Notes: generated by a model from the letters alone, not told the origin. A stretch of 33,911 bases of DNA from Chloroflexota bacterium (GCA_011523735.1 WTGB01000129.1:1-33911), one strand, 5' to 3'; numbered from the stretch's first letter, positions 17,112 to 26,735 are shown. Made by a program: numbers and translations.

Positions 17112-19025
17112 ATGAATATGAAACGTTACTTTGCATTTACGATCTTCTTGCTTGTCCTGATGGGGGGCATCGCGCCCGTCTTTGGGCAGGACATGATGTA
17201 CTCCGAAGCGCCGATGTTGGCTGAGCGGGTGGATGCCGGCGAGTTGCCGCCGGTGGCAGAACGCTTGCCGAGCAATCCCAAAGTCATTCCGGTGGTGGAC
17301 GGCATTGGCATGTATGGCGGGACATTGCGCTTTGGCGATATCGGCGAACGCATGGACGAAGGTCTGCGCATTCGCCATACGGGGCTCTTCCGCTACAACT
17401 TCACCGCCAGCGAATATCAGGCGGATCTGGCGGAAAGCTGGGAATGGTCAAACGAGAACCGCACGCTGACGATCAAGCTGCGCGAAGGCTTGAAATGGTC
17501 GGATGGCGATGACTTCAATACCGAAGATTTCCGCTGGCATTGGGAAGATATTCTGAATGACCCCGATGTCGCCCCCAACGGTCCCGGCGGATTCTGGCGC
17601 CCGGGTGGCGAAGTGGCGACTTTTGAAGTCATCGACGATGTCACCTTCAGCTATACCTGGGCGATTCCCTATCCGATCGCTATGGACAGCTTCGGGCGCA
17701 CACATTTCTCCAGCGACAACAGCCTTTACGGTCCCTCGCACTGGCTGAAGCAGTATCACGGCAAATACAACGAGAATGCACAGGCGCTGGCGGAAGAAGC
17801 TGGGCTGGAGAGCTGGGTCGATCTGGTCAACAGCAAGCGGGCGCAAGGCTACAACCTGTCGGCGCAGCCGCTCGATCGTCCCTATATGGACAGTTGGACG
17901 CCCATCATCATCGAGAGCGACCGCGTCTTGCTGGAGCGCAATCCCTACTTCCATCAGGTAGACGAAGCGGGCAACCAGTTGCCGTATATGGATTACATCG
18001 AAGTCTCGCTGGCTGGCGATCTTGATATTTACGCCTTGCGGCTTTCGGCCGGCGAGTTGGATTTCGGCGTGCGCTACACCCGCCCGACTGACTTGCGGCT
18101 CTACCGCGCAGAAGAGGAAAATGGCGGGTTCACCACCTATATCGCGCAGTCGCTGCGTCCGTCAGAGTTCTCGCTCTTCCCCAACCAAAACTATCCCGAT
18201 GACGCCTTCCGCGAGCTCTTCCAGAATGTCGATTTCCGCGTTGCGCTGTCCATGGGGATTGACCGCGACGAGATGAACGATGTGCTTTTCTTCGGTTTGG
18301 CGGCGCCGCATCCGGCGACACCGCTGAAGACCCTGCCCTGGTTCAACAACGACTGGTTCAGCGAAAAGATCGAATATCATCCGGATCAAGCTAACGCCCT
18401 GCTCGATGGCTTGGGTTTGACGGAGCGCGATGATGCCGGTTTCCGGCTGCTGGCGGATGGCCGACGCGTGGCGATTATCGCCCATGGCTTGGTGGATCAT
18501 CAGCCCGGCTGCGAATTGATGGCCAGTGATTACGTCGACATCGGCGTTGAGTTGATCTGTCAAGGCGCCTCGCCCGATCTGATTTTTGACCTGTATACCA
18601 GCGGCGAAGTCATGACCGTCATGTGGCACATCGGTCGCGCGACCCTCTTCGGCCGCGGCACGCCCGATCACTTCGCTGTCAATGACCCGGCGCGGCACTT
18701 CTGGGCGCATGGATGGTCCACATGGATATCTTCTGGCGGCACAGCCGGCATTGAACCGCCGCAGGAAATCAAGGATCTTAACACCCTGTGGGATGAGTTC
18801 AGCCAATATCCCAGCGACTCAGCGGAAGCAGCCGAACTCGGCGCGGCTTACTTCGCCTATTGGGGCGAGCAACTGCCGATCATTCCGTCCGTTGGCTTGA
18901 CGCCGCAGCCGGTCATCTATTCCAACCGCCTGCGCAACGTGCCGACAACGGATTTGTTCTGGGGCTCCGATACCAACTTCTACGCGCCCTTCCATATCGA
19001 GCAGTGGTACATCGACGAAGGTTAG
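17112..19025 (+). CDS. Opp-type ABC transporter substrate-binding protein (SBP_bac_5)
   Basis: This 637-residue exported protein captures the ligand for the permease encoded downstream. The signal peptide (M-N-M-K-R start, hydrophobic core, V-F-G before Gln26) lacks a lipobox Cys, so the mature protein is probably soluble or held by other means. The start of the mature part (A-P-M-L-A-E-R...G-E-L-P-P-V-A-E-R-L-P) is typical of a long family-5 subgroup of about 600-700 residues that is common in Chloroflexota-like genomes. Family 5 binds peptides, but also nickel, opines and oligosaccharides. Here the two sialidase-like genes in the operon make a sugar-containing ligand plausible. ATG 17112 or ATG 17118 could be used; the first has GGGAGA upstream. 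Confidence 0.93.
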   Translation: MNMKRYFAFTIFLLVLMGGIAPVFGQDMMYSEAPMLAERVDAGELPPVAERLPSNPKVIPVVDGIGMYGGTLRFGDIGERMDEGLRIRHTGLFRYNFTASEYQADLAESWEWSNENRTLTIKLREGLKWSDGDDFNTEDFRWHWEDILNDPDVAPNGPGGFWRPGGEVATFEVIDDVTFSYTWAIPYPIAMDSFGRTHFSSDNSLYGPSHWLKQYHGKYNENAQALAEEAGLESWVDLVNSKRAQGYNLSAQPLDRPYMDSWTPIIIESDRVLLERNPYFHQVDEAGNQLPYMDYIEVSLAGDLDIYALRLSAGELDFGVRYTRPTDLRLYRAEEENGGFTTYIAQSLRPSEFSLFPNQNYPDDAFRELFQNVDFRVALSMGIDRDEMNDVLFFGLAAPHPATPLKTLPWFNNDWFSEKIEYHPDQANALLDGLGLTERDDAGFRLLADGRRVAIIAHGLVDHQPGCELMASDYVDIGVELICQGASPDLIFDLYTSGEVMTVMWHIGRATLFGRGTPDHFAVNDPARHFWAHGWSTWISSGGTAGIEPPQEIKDLNTLWDEFSQYPSDSAEAAELGAAYFAYWGEQLPIIPSVGLTPQPVIYSNRLRNVPTTDLFWGSDTNFYAPFHIEQWYIDEG

Positions 19026-19092
19026 GGTTAGGATATGCTCCCCATCCCCGGTCCCCATCTCAATGGGAAGCATCCCACGGGGAGTTGGGGGC

Positions 19093-19202
19093 GGACATAT
19101 CTGAGACAATTGCGTCTACGGGCAACACGGGTCAGCCACCGGCTGACCCCTACAGATATCTCCAGGTTGGGAAAATGTAGGGGCGACCCACCGGGTCGCC
19201 CG
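19093..19202. repeat. Structured intercistronic region with two opposite REP-like palindromes
   Basis: The reverse copy has arms GGGTCAGCC (19129-19137) and GGCTGACCC (19141-19149) around ACC, then CTACA. It is enclosed by an 11-base inverted repeat: GGACATATCTG (19093-19103) against CAGATATCTCC (19153-19163), with one mismatch. The forward copy begins TGTAG at 19176 with arms GGGCGACCC (19181-19189) and GGGTCGCCC (19193-19201) around ACC. The region lies between the binding-protein and permease genes and could form a strong nested RNA structure. Confidence 0.8.
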
Positions 19203-19322
19203 AAAACATGCCCCATATTATACCGATGGGAAGACGATATTTTCCGCGACGAAAAGGGGTTCGCACTTCAGACTCTTCATAGGAGAAGAGTTTGGGGTGG
19301 GGCTGAGATATAGAAGCGAGCG

Positions 19323-20321
19323 ATGAGTTTCAGCAAATATCTGCTCCAGCGCCTTGTCTACGCCTTTCTGGTGCTGATCGCCATCAGCTTTCTGATATTC
19401 ATGATCGTCCAGCTTCCTCGCGGCGATGCGGTTGATCGCATTGTCAACGCGCGTCAGGCGCAGGGCGACATCATCACCGAGGAAGAGGAAGCGGCTCTGC
19501 GCGCTCAGTATGGACTGGACAAGCCCATATATATCCAGTATCTCATCTGGGCGACGCAATTCGCGCGCGGCAACATGGGCCATTCCATGCTGGGCATTCC
19601 GGTGAGCAAGCTCATCGAGGAGCGCATTGCGGCGACCGTCTTGCTGTCAGTCGTATCCCTCATCGCGACTTATGCGATAGCTGTGCCGATTGGCATCTAC
19701 AGCGCGACGAATCAGTACAGCCTGGGCGATTATTTTTGGACCTTCGTTGGCTTTATCGGTTTGGCGACGCCCAACTTCTTGTTAGCGCTTATTCTATTGT
19801 TCCTGTTTCACAAATTCTTTGGTTTGAGCATAGGCGGCTTGTTTTCGCCGGGGGTGGAAGAGCAGCCCTGGTCACTGGCGAAAGCGCTTGATCTGCTCAA
19901 TCATCTGTGGATACCGATCATCGTGATTGTCACGGCGCAGACAGCCGGGACGATCCGCACGATGCGCGCCACGCTGCTGGACGAACTCGGTCAACAATAT
20001 GTGATTACGGCGCGGGCGAAGGGCTTGCGTTATCGGCGGCTGCTCTTCAAATACCCGGTGCGGCTGGCGCTGAACCCCGTTGTGAATTCCATCGGCTATA
20101 TTCTGCCGCGGCTCATCTCCGGGCAGACTATCGTGGCGATCGTGTTGAACTTGCCGACATTGGGTCCCCTCCTGTTCAGCGCGCTGCTGGCGGAGGATGT
20201 CGAGTTGGCTGCCAGCATTCTGATGATCCAAAGCATCCTGGCGGTCATCGGCGTTATCCTCGGCGATGTCATATTGTCGGTATATGACCCGCGCATCCGC
20301 ATGGAAAAAGGCGTGACCTGA
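19323..20321 (+). CDS. Opp/Dpp-type ABC transporter permease (OppB-like)
   Basis: This is a 332-residue inner-membrane permease subunit with about six membrane segments. The first segment (Y-A-F-L-V-L-I-A-I-S-F-L-I-F) sits at about residue 14, followed by a long extracytoplasmic loop with the Q-Y-G-L-D-K-P-I motif typical of OppB/DppB. The EAA loop that contacts the ATPases is clear at about 215-245 (M-R-A-T-L-L-D-E-L...Y-V-I-T-A-R-A-K-G-L). The 297-base spacer with palindromes separates it from the binding-protein gene, and it overlaps the next permease gene by one base. It pairs with the OppC-like subunit to form the channel. Confidence 0.95.
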   Translation: MSFSKYLLQRLVYAFLVLIAISFLIFMIVQLPRGDAVDRIVNARQAQGDIITEEEEAALRAQYGLDKPIYIQYLIWATQFARGNMGHSMLGIPVSKLIEERIAATVLLSVVSLIATYAIAVPIGIYSATNQYSLGDYFWTFVGFIGLATPNFLLALILLFLFHKFFGLSIGGLFSPGVEEQPWSLAKALDLLNHLWIPIIVIVTAQTAGTIRTMRATLLDELGQQYVITARAKGLRYRRLLFKYPVRLALNPVVNSIGYILPRLISGQTIVAIVLNLPTLGPLLFSALLAEDVELAASILMIQSILAVIGVILGDVILSVYDPRIRMEKGVT

Positions 20322-21466
20322 TGTCCTCCTCGAGCGACGAAATCGGCGGCGCGACGCCCGCGACAAGCCTTTCCAACGCGGAAGAGCGCTATTACATCGC
20401 CTCCCAGCAGCAATTGATCTGGCGGCGCTTCAAGCGGCATCGCCTCGCGCTGATATCGGGCTTGGTCCTGATAATTATGTATTTCCTGGCATTCACCTAT
20501 GAGTTTTGGTCGCCCTATCGCGCTGTCACCCAGCATCAGGGTTTCGTCAACACGCCGCCGACGCCGATCCGCTTTTTTGATGCGGCAGGCAACTTCATCG
20601 GTCCCTTCGTCTATGGGCTGAAATACGAGCTTAACCTCGACACTTTTGAGCGCGTCTATACCGAAGACCCCGACGCGATCCACCGGATTCGATTCTTTAC
20701 CAATGGCGAACCTTACCGCTTCTGGGGTCGCTTTGAGATGGACTTGCACTTCTTTGACGCGGGCGAGGGCAAGGTCTTTCTGCTCGGATCAGATGGTTTG
20801 GGGCGCGATGTCTTGTCGCGCATTCTGGCAGCCAGCCGCATCAGTTTGACCATAGGCTTGGTCGGCGTGTTTCTGAGCTTCTTCTTGGGGGCGACGCTGG
20901 GCGGCATCTCCGGTTTTTATGGCGGCGCGGTTGATATAGTGATTATGCGCATCACTGAAATCTTGAGCGCCATCCCGCAGATTCCGCTGTGGATCGCGCT
21001 GGCGGCGATTGTGCCGATAGATTGGCCCGTCGAGCGGACCTACTTCGCCATCACGATCATCTTGTCGACGATGACCTGGACCGGCTTGGCTCGCGCCGTC
21101 CGCGCCAAGCTGCTGGAAATGCGCGAGCACGATTACATAGTCGCAGCCAAGATCGCTGGCGCCAGCGACATTCGCATCATCTATGAGCATTTGTTGCCGG
21201 GCTATATCAGCTTCCTCATCGTCAATATCACGATTGCTATCCCGGGTATGATACTGGGCGAGACCGCGCTGAGCTTCCTCGGGCTGGGCATTCGTCCGCC
21301 CGCCGTCAGTTGGGGCACCTTGCTGGAAGGCGCGCAGAATATCTCCAATATCGCTTTGTATCCCTGGCTGCTGACGCCAGCGCTCTTTGTCATCGCGACG
21401 GTTTTGCTCTTCAACTTTGTGGGCGATGGCTTGCGCGATGCGGCCGATCCCTATAAGGAATTGTGA
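20321..21466 (+). CDS. Opp/Dpp-type ABC transporter permease (OppC-like)
   Basis: This 381-residue second channel subunit starts with ATG inside the TGA of the upstream permease (TGATG overlap), so translation is coupled. The cytoplasmic N-terminus is followed by TM1 at about residues 46-62. A periplasmic insertion of about 95 residues comes before L-G-S-D-G-L-G-R-D-V-L-S-R, the conserved OppC entry motif; this makes the protein longer than the classic OppC of about 300. The EAA loop is R-A-K-L-L-E-M-R...A-A-K-I-A-G-A-S at about 262-286. The enlarged outer loop could contact the binding protein. Confidence 0.95.
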   Translation: MSSSSDEIGGATPATSLSNAEERYYIASQQQLIWRRFKRHRLALISGLVLIIMYFLAFTYEFWSPYRAVTQHQGFVNTPPTPIRFFDAAGNFIGPFVYGLKYELNLDTFERVYTEDPDAIHRIRFFTNGEPYRFWGRFEMDLHFFDAGEGKVFLLGSDGLGRDVLSRILAASRISLTIGLVGVFLSFFLGATLGGISGFYGGAVDIVIMRITEILSAIPQIPLWIALAAIVPIDWPVERTYFAITIILSTMTWTGLARAVRAKLLEMREHDYIVAAKIAGASDIRIIYEHLLPGYISFLIVNITIAIPGMILGETALSFLGLGIRPPAVSWGTLLEGAQNISNIALYPWLLTPALFVIATVLLFNFVGDGLRDAADPYKEL

Positions 21467-22458
21467 TGGTCCCCGATGTGCTGCTTGAGGTCAAGGACCT
21501 GCACACCTATTTCGAGCTGGAAGAGGGCACGCTGAAAGCGGTGAACGGCTTGTCCTTCAGCATCCGGAAGAACCGGACGCTGGGCATAGTCGGCGAATCG
21601 GGCTGCGGCAAAAGCGTGACGGCGCAGTCGATCATGCGCATCATACCCCGGAAAAACAGCCGGATGCGGGGCGAAATTTTGCTGCATCATGATTTTGGCG
21701 CCGTTGACATCGCGCAATTGGACGAAGATGGCGACCAGATGCGGGATTTGCGCGGTCGCGAAATCGCCATGATCTTCCAGGAGCCGATGACCGCTTTTTC
21801 ACCTGTCCACACAGTGGGCAATCAGATCATGGAAGCGCTCTTCGTGCATGGCGAGACGAACAAGCGGGCGGCGCGCGAACGCACGATCGCGCTATTGGAC
21901 GAGGTCGGGATTCCCGCGCCCGAGCGGCGCATCGACGACTATCCCTTTCAACTCTCCGGCGGGATGCGCCAACGCAGCATGATCGCGATGGCTATCATCC
22001 TCAATCCGCGCCTGCTCATCGCGGATGAGCCGACGACGGCTCTGGATGTCACGATACAGGCGCAGATTTTGCGGCTGATGAAGCGCTTGCAGCGAGATAA
22101 TGGCATGGCGATCATGTTCATCACCCACGATCTGGGTGTTATCGCCAATATGGCGGATGATGTCGCGGTCATGTACCTGGGCAAGATCGTCGAATATGGC
22201 GCAGCGCGGCAGATCTTCAAAGACCCAAAGCATCCCTACACCAAGGGTCTGATGCGCTCGATTCCGAAGTTCGGGGCGACTGAGGGGGCGCATCTGGCCA
22301 CGATCAAGGGCACGGTGCCGCTGCCGCTGGATCCGCCCGATGCCTGCCCCTTCGCCAGCCGCTGCAGCGAGTTCATCCCGGGCAAATGCGACCTGACGAT
22401 GCCGGAGGCGGTGACGGTGGCGCCCGGGCACAGCGTCAATTGCGTTCTTTACGAATAG
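21466..22458 (+). CDS. Opp-type ABC transporter ATPase (OppD-like)
   Basis: This cytoplasmic ATPase subunit of 330 residues has Walker A G-E-S-G-C-G-K-S (about 43-50), signature L-S-G-G-M-R-Q-R (about 164-171), Walker B L-L-I-A-D-E-P-T (about 183-190) and switch His in F-I-T-H-D. It has the C-terminal oligopeptide-transporter extension with its cysteine cluster (D-A-C-P-F-A-S-R-C...K-C-D...N-C). The start is ambiguous: GTG at 21463 or ATG at 21466. I prefer ATG because AAGGA is then six bases away and the TGATG overlap repeats the upstream junction. Its partner ATPase is not adjacent but lies beyond a sialidase-like gene. Confidence 0.95.
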   Translation: MVPDVLLEVKDLHTYFELEEGTLKAVNGLSFSIRKNRTLGIVGESGCGKSVTAQSIMRIIPRKNSRMRGEILLHHDFGAVDIAQLDEDGDQMRDLRGREIAMIFQEPMTAFSPVHTVGNQIMEALFVHGETNKRAARERTIALLDEVGIPAPERRIDDYPFQLSGGMRQRSMIAMAIILNPRLLIADEPTTALDVTIQAQILRLMKRLQRDNGMAIMFITHDLGVIANMADDVAVMYLGKIVEYGAARQIFKDPKHPYTKGLMRSIPKFGATEGAHLATIKGTVPLPLDPPDACPFASRCSEFIPGKCDLTMPEAVTVAPGHSVNCVLYE

Positions 22459-22495
22459 GCTGGACTACTTAAGCATACAAAAGGGCAAAGACATT

Positions 22496-23842
22496 GTGAA
22501 CGACCTCTATCTCGAAAACGAATGGGAACGCACCGAACCGGATTTGCTGGCTTATATTCCGAACGACTTCGTCGGTCCAAACGCCTGCAATCAGCATTTC
22601 CTGGTGGTCAAGACGCCGCCGGGCAGTTTCCTGGGCTTCTGGACGCAATGTACCTACGAGAATGCCGGCGATCAGCGGGTGGTCGTCAGTCGCTCATCCG
22701 ACCGCGGCCGCACCTGGTCAGCGCCCTATACGATTGATGGTCCCGCACCGGATGACCCGGCGGGGACTGGTCTGGCGAGCTGGGGCTTCCCGATAGTCGC
22801 GCCAGCTGTCCTGGACCATGGCGGGCACCGCGTCTATTACATCTACAACAAGAATGTCGGCGTTGACGATGCCCGCGAGGACACGACCGGCATGGTGCGC
22901 TGCCGCTACTCCGATGACGATGGGCTGACCTGGAGCGACGAGACCGTCGACTTTCCCATCGCGCCCAGCGCCATCAGCCATCCCGATCCGTCTATGCCGC
23001 CCAATTGGATCGTCTATCAAAACATCTTCGTCACTCCCGAGGATCATGTGCTGGCGCCTTTTTCGCGCTGGGCGAGCAATACCTGGGATCCAGCTGTCAA
23101 GCTCAGCCTGAACCTGCTGGAGCACTGGTCGGAGATATGGTTCCTGCGCTTCGAGAACATCTTGCGCGAAAGCGATCCCAAGAAGCTCGTCGTGACGACT
23201 TTTCCCAAGCAGCCACATGGCATTCAAGTGGAGAATCCCTGGCGGCCGGGCGTCAGCGTCGCCCAAGAGCCGACTGTGCAAGCGCTATCTGACGGACGGC
23301 TGATCTGCGTCTTTCGCACCTTGCATGGCGCCAATTATTATGCGCTTTCCGACGATGACGGCCGCTCCTGGGATGAGCCGCGCGTATTGCGCTACGAACC
23401 GGGCGGTAACCCGGTATTGAACCCGATGTCGCCCAGCCCGCTCTATCGCCTGCATGATGGCCGCTATCTGCTGCTGTTTTACAATAATGACGGCAGTGCC
23501 AACGGCGGCAAGTCACCGGTCGATTCCAAGCACAATCGCTATCCGGTCTGGCTGACGATCGGTCGGGAAATCCCCGGCGAGCGGGAGCATCCCTTGCGTT
23601 TTGGGCCACCGAAAATCTTCGCCACTTCCAATGGCGTGCTGGTGCCCGGCACCGGCGGCACACAAGTCGCTGTTTACCCCAGCCTGATCGATGATGGCGA
23701 GGAGCGCATTCTGTTCTACCCCGACCGCAAGCATTACCTGCTGGGGAAATTCATCAGCGACGAATGGCTGCGCGATTGCGACCCGGCTTTTAATACCGTG
23801 CGCCTGCGACCGCCGATAACTGTCGATGCCACCAGGAGATAA
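22496..23842 (+). CDS. Sialidase-superfamily (BNR/Asp-box) hydrolase, no signal peptide
   Basis: This is a 448-residue six-bladed-propeller-type protein. Three Asp boxes are visible: S-S-D-R-G-R-T-W (67-74), S-D-D-D-G-L-T-W (139-146) and S-D-D-D-G-R-S-W (285-292). Q-E-P-T...S-D-G-R-L-I-C-V-F-R-T (257-275) carries the Glu and Arg found at the active site of sialidase-like enzymes. I do not see the R-I-P motif of true GH33 sialidases, so sialic acid is not assured. The N-terminus is polar without a signal peptide, which predicts a cytoplasmic enzyme. The start is GTG at 22496 with AAGGGCAAAG upstream. The gene sits between oppD (37-base gap) and oppF (6 bases), so it is surely co-transcribed with the transporter, and its substrate is probably the imported ligand. 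Confidence 0.85.
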   Translation: MNDLYLENEWERTEPDLLAYIPNDFVGPNACNQHFLVVKTPPGSFLGFWTQCTYENAGDQRVVVSRSSDRGRTWSAPYTIDGPAPDDPAGTGLASWGFPIVAPAVLDHGGHRVYYIYNKNVGVDDAREDTTGMVRCRYSDDDGLTWSDETVDFPIAPSAISHPDPSMPPNWIVYQNIFVTPEDHVLAPFSRWASNTWDPAVKLSLNLLEHWSEIWFLRFENILRESDPKKLVVTTFPKQPHGIQVENPWRPGVSVAQEPTVQALSDGRLICVFRTLHGANYYALSDDDGRSWDEPRVLRYEPGGNPVLNPMSPSPLYRLHDGRYLLLFYNNDGSANGGKSPVDSKHNRYPVWLTIGREIPGEREHPLRFGPPKIFATSNGVLVPGTGGTQVAVYPSLIDDGEERILFYPDRKHYLLGKFISDEWLRDCDPAFNTVRLRPPITVDATRR

Positions 23843-23848
23843 CCATTG

Positions 23849-24862
23849 ATGCCTGAGGCGAGTCTGCTGGAAGTCCGCGGGTTAAAGAAGTATTTCCCGA
23901 TTGAAAAGGGCTTGCTGCGCCGTGTCGTCGGCTATGTGCGGGCGGTTGACGATGTCAGCCTGCGCATCGACAAGGGCAAGACGCTGGGATTGGTCGGTGA
24001 ATCGGGCTCGGGCAAGACGACCCTGGGGCGCTGCGTCTTGCGCGCGGTTGATCTGACTGACGGCGAGATCGTCTTCCATCACGACGGCCTCAGCACGGAC
24101 CTCGCCCAGCTAACCCGGCGCGAGATGCGCGAGTTCCGCAAGCACATGCAGATGATCTTTCAAGATCCTTTTTCCAGCCTCGATCCGCGCAAGACCGTCT
24201 TTGATATCGTCAGCGAGCCGCTGCGCATCAACAAGATCGCGTCGGGCAAGGCGCTGGAAGACCGTGTACGCACTGCCTTGGAGCATGTGGGCTTGGATGT
24301 CCGTTATATGAAACGCTACCCCCATGCCTTCAGCGGCGGCCAGCGTCAGCGCATCGGCATCGCCCGCGCCTTGAGCATCAATCCGCAGCTGATCGTCTGT
24401 GACGAAGCGGTGTCGGCGCTGGATGTCTCGGTGCAAGCGCAAATTCTGAATCTGCTGAAGGATTTGCAAGAAGAGTTCAACCTGACCTATTTGTTCATCG
24501 CCCACGATTTGAGCGTGGTCGAGCATGTGTCCGATGATGTCGCTGTGATGTACGTCGGCAAGCTGGTGGAGCAAGCGCCAACGCAAGCGCTGTTCACGCG
24601 CCCGCGCCACCCCTACACCGAAGCGCTGCTTTCCGCTATCCCGCGTCCCGATCCCGACCAGCCTCTGCCGGAGAGCGGCGGCATTGAAGGTGAACTGCCG
24701 GACCCGGCGGACCCGCCTAGCGGCTGTTATTTTCATCCGCGCTGTCCCTATGCCGAAGCCATCTGCCGTGAGCAGGCGCCACCATTGGTCGAGGTCGCGC
24801 CGGGCCACATCGCCGCCTGTCACTTTTCGCAGGAACTGGAATTGCAGGGTCTGGAGAATTAA
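23849..24862 (+). CDS. Opp-type ABC transporter ATPase (OppF-like)
   Basis: This second ATPase of the importer has 337 residues: Walker A G-E-S-G-S-G-K-T at about 50-57, signature F-S-G-G-Q-R-Q-R at about 156-163, Walker [12 protein letters not shown], switch His in F-I-A-H-D-L-S, and the OppF C-terminal extension ([10 protein letters not shown]...C). The Walker B Asp-Glu is followed by Ala instead of the common Pro, a variant known in OppF/DppF proteins. The start may be TTG 23846 or ATG 23849; AGGAG at 23834-23838 allows either. It sits six bases after the first sialidase-like gene and nine bases before the second. Confidence 0.95.
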   Translation: MPEASLLEVRGLKKYFPIEKGLLRRVVGYVRAVDDVSLRIDKGKTLGLVGESGSGKTTLGRCVLRAVDLTDGEIVFHHDGLSTDLAQLTRREMREFRKHMQMIFQDPFSSLDPRKTVFDIVSEPLRINKIASGKALEDRVRTALEHVGLDVRYMKRYPHAFSGGQRQRIGIARALSINPQLIVCDEAVSALDVSVQAQILNLLKDLQEEFNLTYLFIAHDLSVVEHVSDDVAVMYVGKLVEQAPTQALFTRPRHPYTEALLSAIPRPDPDQPLPESGGIEGELPDPADPPSGCYFHPRCPYAEAICREQAPPLVEVAPGHIAACHFSQELELQGLEN

Positions 24863-24871
24863 GGAGTCACG

Positions 24872-26704
24872 ATGCAAGACAAGCGACATATTTCAACGGG
24901 CCGCGAAATCCCAACGGAGCGCTATAGCGACCAGCCCTACGTGGTTGTGACGGATGATGGCGCCTGGCTCTGCACTATCACCACCGGCGCCGGCATCGAG
25001 GGCGCATCCGGCCAGCACATCATCGCGACCCGCAGCAGCGATCACGGCCGGACCTGGTCAGCGCCGACGGCTGTGGAACCCGCGGACGGTCCGGAAGCGT
25101 CGTATGCCGTGCCTCTCAAAGTGCCGGGCGGCCGCATTTACCTGTTTTACAATCACAACAGCGATGACACCCGCCATGTGATCGCCGATGACCCGCCCTA
25201 CAAAAATGGCGAATGCTATCGCGTCGATTCGCAAGGCTACTTCGTCTTCAAATACAGCGATGATCATGGCCGGACCTGGTCTTCCCAGCGCTACAATGTA
25301 CCCGTGCGCGAGATGGCGATCGACCGGGAGAATCCCTACGGCGGCCGGATCCGCTACTTCTGGAATGTCGGCAAACCGATCGTCCATGAGGGCGCCGCTT
25401 TTGTCTCCCTGCACAAAGTGGGCGGCTTGGGTCATGGCTTCTTCACGCGCTCGGAAGGCATCCTTCTGCGCAGCGAAAACATCTTGACGGAAGACGACCC
25501 GACAAGGATTACTTGGGAGACCCTGCCCGAGGGCGATGCCGGCTTGCGCGCGCCAGCCGGCGGCGGTCCCATCGCCGAAGAACAGAGCTACACTGTGCTG
25601 AGCGACGGCGCCTTCTACTGCGTCTATCGCACGATTGACGGACATCCCGCCTTCGCCTACAGCCGCGATGCCGGCCGCGCGTGGACCGAGCCAGCCTACA
25701 AGCGCTATGCCGATGGCCGCCTGATGAAACATCCGCGCGCCGCCAATTTCGCCTGGAGATGCCAAAACGGAAAGTATCTCTACTGGTTCCATAATCACGG
25801 CGGCAACTGGTACGAAGACCGCAATCCGGTCTGGCTCTGCGGCGGCATCGAGGTGGACAGTCCTGACGGGCGCGTCATCCAATGGTCACAGCCTGAGATC
25901 GCGCTCTACGATGACGACAGCTATATTCGCATGAGCTATCCTGACTTGGTAGAGGAGGCTGGCAATATCTACCTGCTGGAGACGCAGAAGGATGTCGCCC
26001 GCGTCCACCAGCTTGATCAGGACCTGCTGGATGGGCTTTGGGGCCAGTTCGATAGGAGCGGCAGTGTGACCCGTGACGGTCTCATCGCCGAATGGCAGGC
26101 GGAGGCTGAGTCCGATGATCATGTTGTGATGCCGCCTCTGCCTGCCTTCCTCGCCCGCGATCATGAAAGCCCGGATTATGGCGCGAAGGATCTGCGTGCT
26201 GGCTTCACAATAGAAGTCTGGCTCGCTTTGGACCGGCTTGATGGCGGTCAACTGCTTTTGGACGCGCGCGCCCCGACCGAGCAGGGCTGGGCTTTGCGGA
26301 CCACGTCAAGCGGAACGGTCGAGATCATCCTGAATGACGGCCGTACAGAAAACCGCTGGGATTGCGACCCCGGCATGTTGGAAGCGGGAGCGCTGCATCA
26401 TCTGGCGGTTGTGGTCGATGGCGGTCCCAAGGTCATCACCTTCATCCTTGACGGCAAGCTATGCGACGGCGGCGCGCATAGACAATTCGGCTGGGGGCGC
26501 TTCAGCCCTGACCTGCGCCATGTCAACAGCAGTGTCAAGAATCCCATCATCGCTCCCGGCAGCAAGAGCGTACAGGATGGCGCGCCTGACGAAGCCAGCG
26601 CCGAGCGAGTCGAGATCGGTTCATCGATTGGCCGCCTGCGCATCTATGACCGAGTCCTGCGCACTTCCGAGGTGATCAACAATTATCGTGCCGGACCGGT
26701 GTAA
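24872..26704 (+). CDS. Sialidase-superfamily hydrolase with C-terminal LamG-like lectin domain
   Basis: The protein has 610 residues. The N-terminal propeller has Asp boxes S-S-D-H-G-R-T-W (55-62), S-D-D-H-G-R-T-W (129-136) and S-R-D-A-G-R-A-W (264-271). E237 and R253 in E-E-Q-S-Y...V-Y-R-T have the same 16-residue spacing as E258 and R274 of the upstream paralogue. From about residue 440 to 605 comes a concanavalin/LamG-type domain (F-T-I-E-V-W...L-H-H-L-A-V-V-V-D-G...F-I-L-D-G), which usually binds sugars. There is no signal peptide. AAGGAG before ATG 24872 sets the start, nine bases after oppF. It is likely the last gene of the transport operon; a palindrome follows 31 bases downstream. 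Substrate unknown; a glycan or glycoside is plausible. Confidence 0.87.
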   Translation: MQDKRHISTGREIPTERYSDQPYVVVTDDGAWLCTITTGAGIEGASGQHIIATRSSDHGRTWSAPTAVEPADGPEASYAVPLKVPGGRIYLFYNHNSDDTRHVIADDPPYKNGECYRVDSQGYFVFKYSDDHGRTWSSQRYNVPVREMAIDRENPYGGRIRYFWNVGKPIVHEGAAFVSLHKVGGLGHGFFTRSEGILLRSENILTEDDPTRITWETLPEGDAGLRAPAGGGPIAEEQSYTVLSDGAFYCVYRTIDGHPAFAYSRDAGRAWTEPAYKRYADGRLMKHPRAANFAWRCQNGKYLYWFHNHGGNWYEDRNPVWLCGGIEVDSPDGRVIQWSQPEIALYDDDSYIRMSYPDLVEEAGNIYLLETQKDVARVHQLDQDLLDGLWGQFDRSGSVTRDGLIAEWQAEAESDDHVVMPPLPAFLARDHESPDYGAKDLRAGFTIEVWLALDRLDGGQLLLDARAPTEQGWALRTTSSGTVEIILNDGRTENRWDCDPGMLEAGALHHLAVVVDGGPKVITFILDGKLCDGGAHRQFGWGRFSPDLRHVNSSVKNPIIAPGSKSVQDGAPDEASAERVEIGSSIGRLRIYDRVLRTSEVINNYRAGPV

Positions 26705-26735
26705 ACTTTAACATTGAATACATCGAAAGGTGACT

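Noticed and set aside
24414..24440. OppF Walker B with Asp-Glu-Ala instead of Asp-Glu-Pro, as a sign of a dead ATPase
   Set aside because: The catalytic Glu is kept and this variant is well known among OppF/DppF ATPases.
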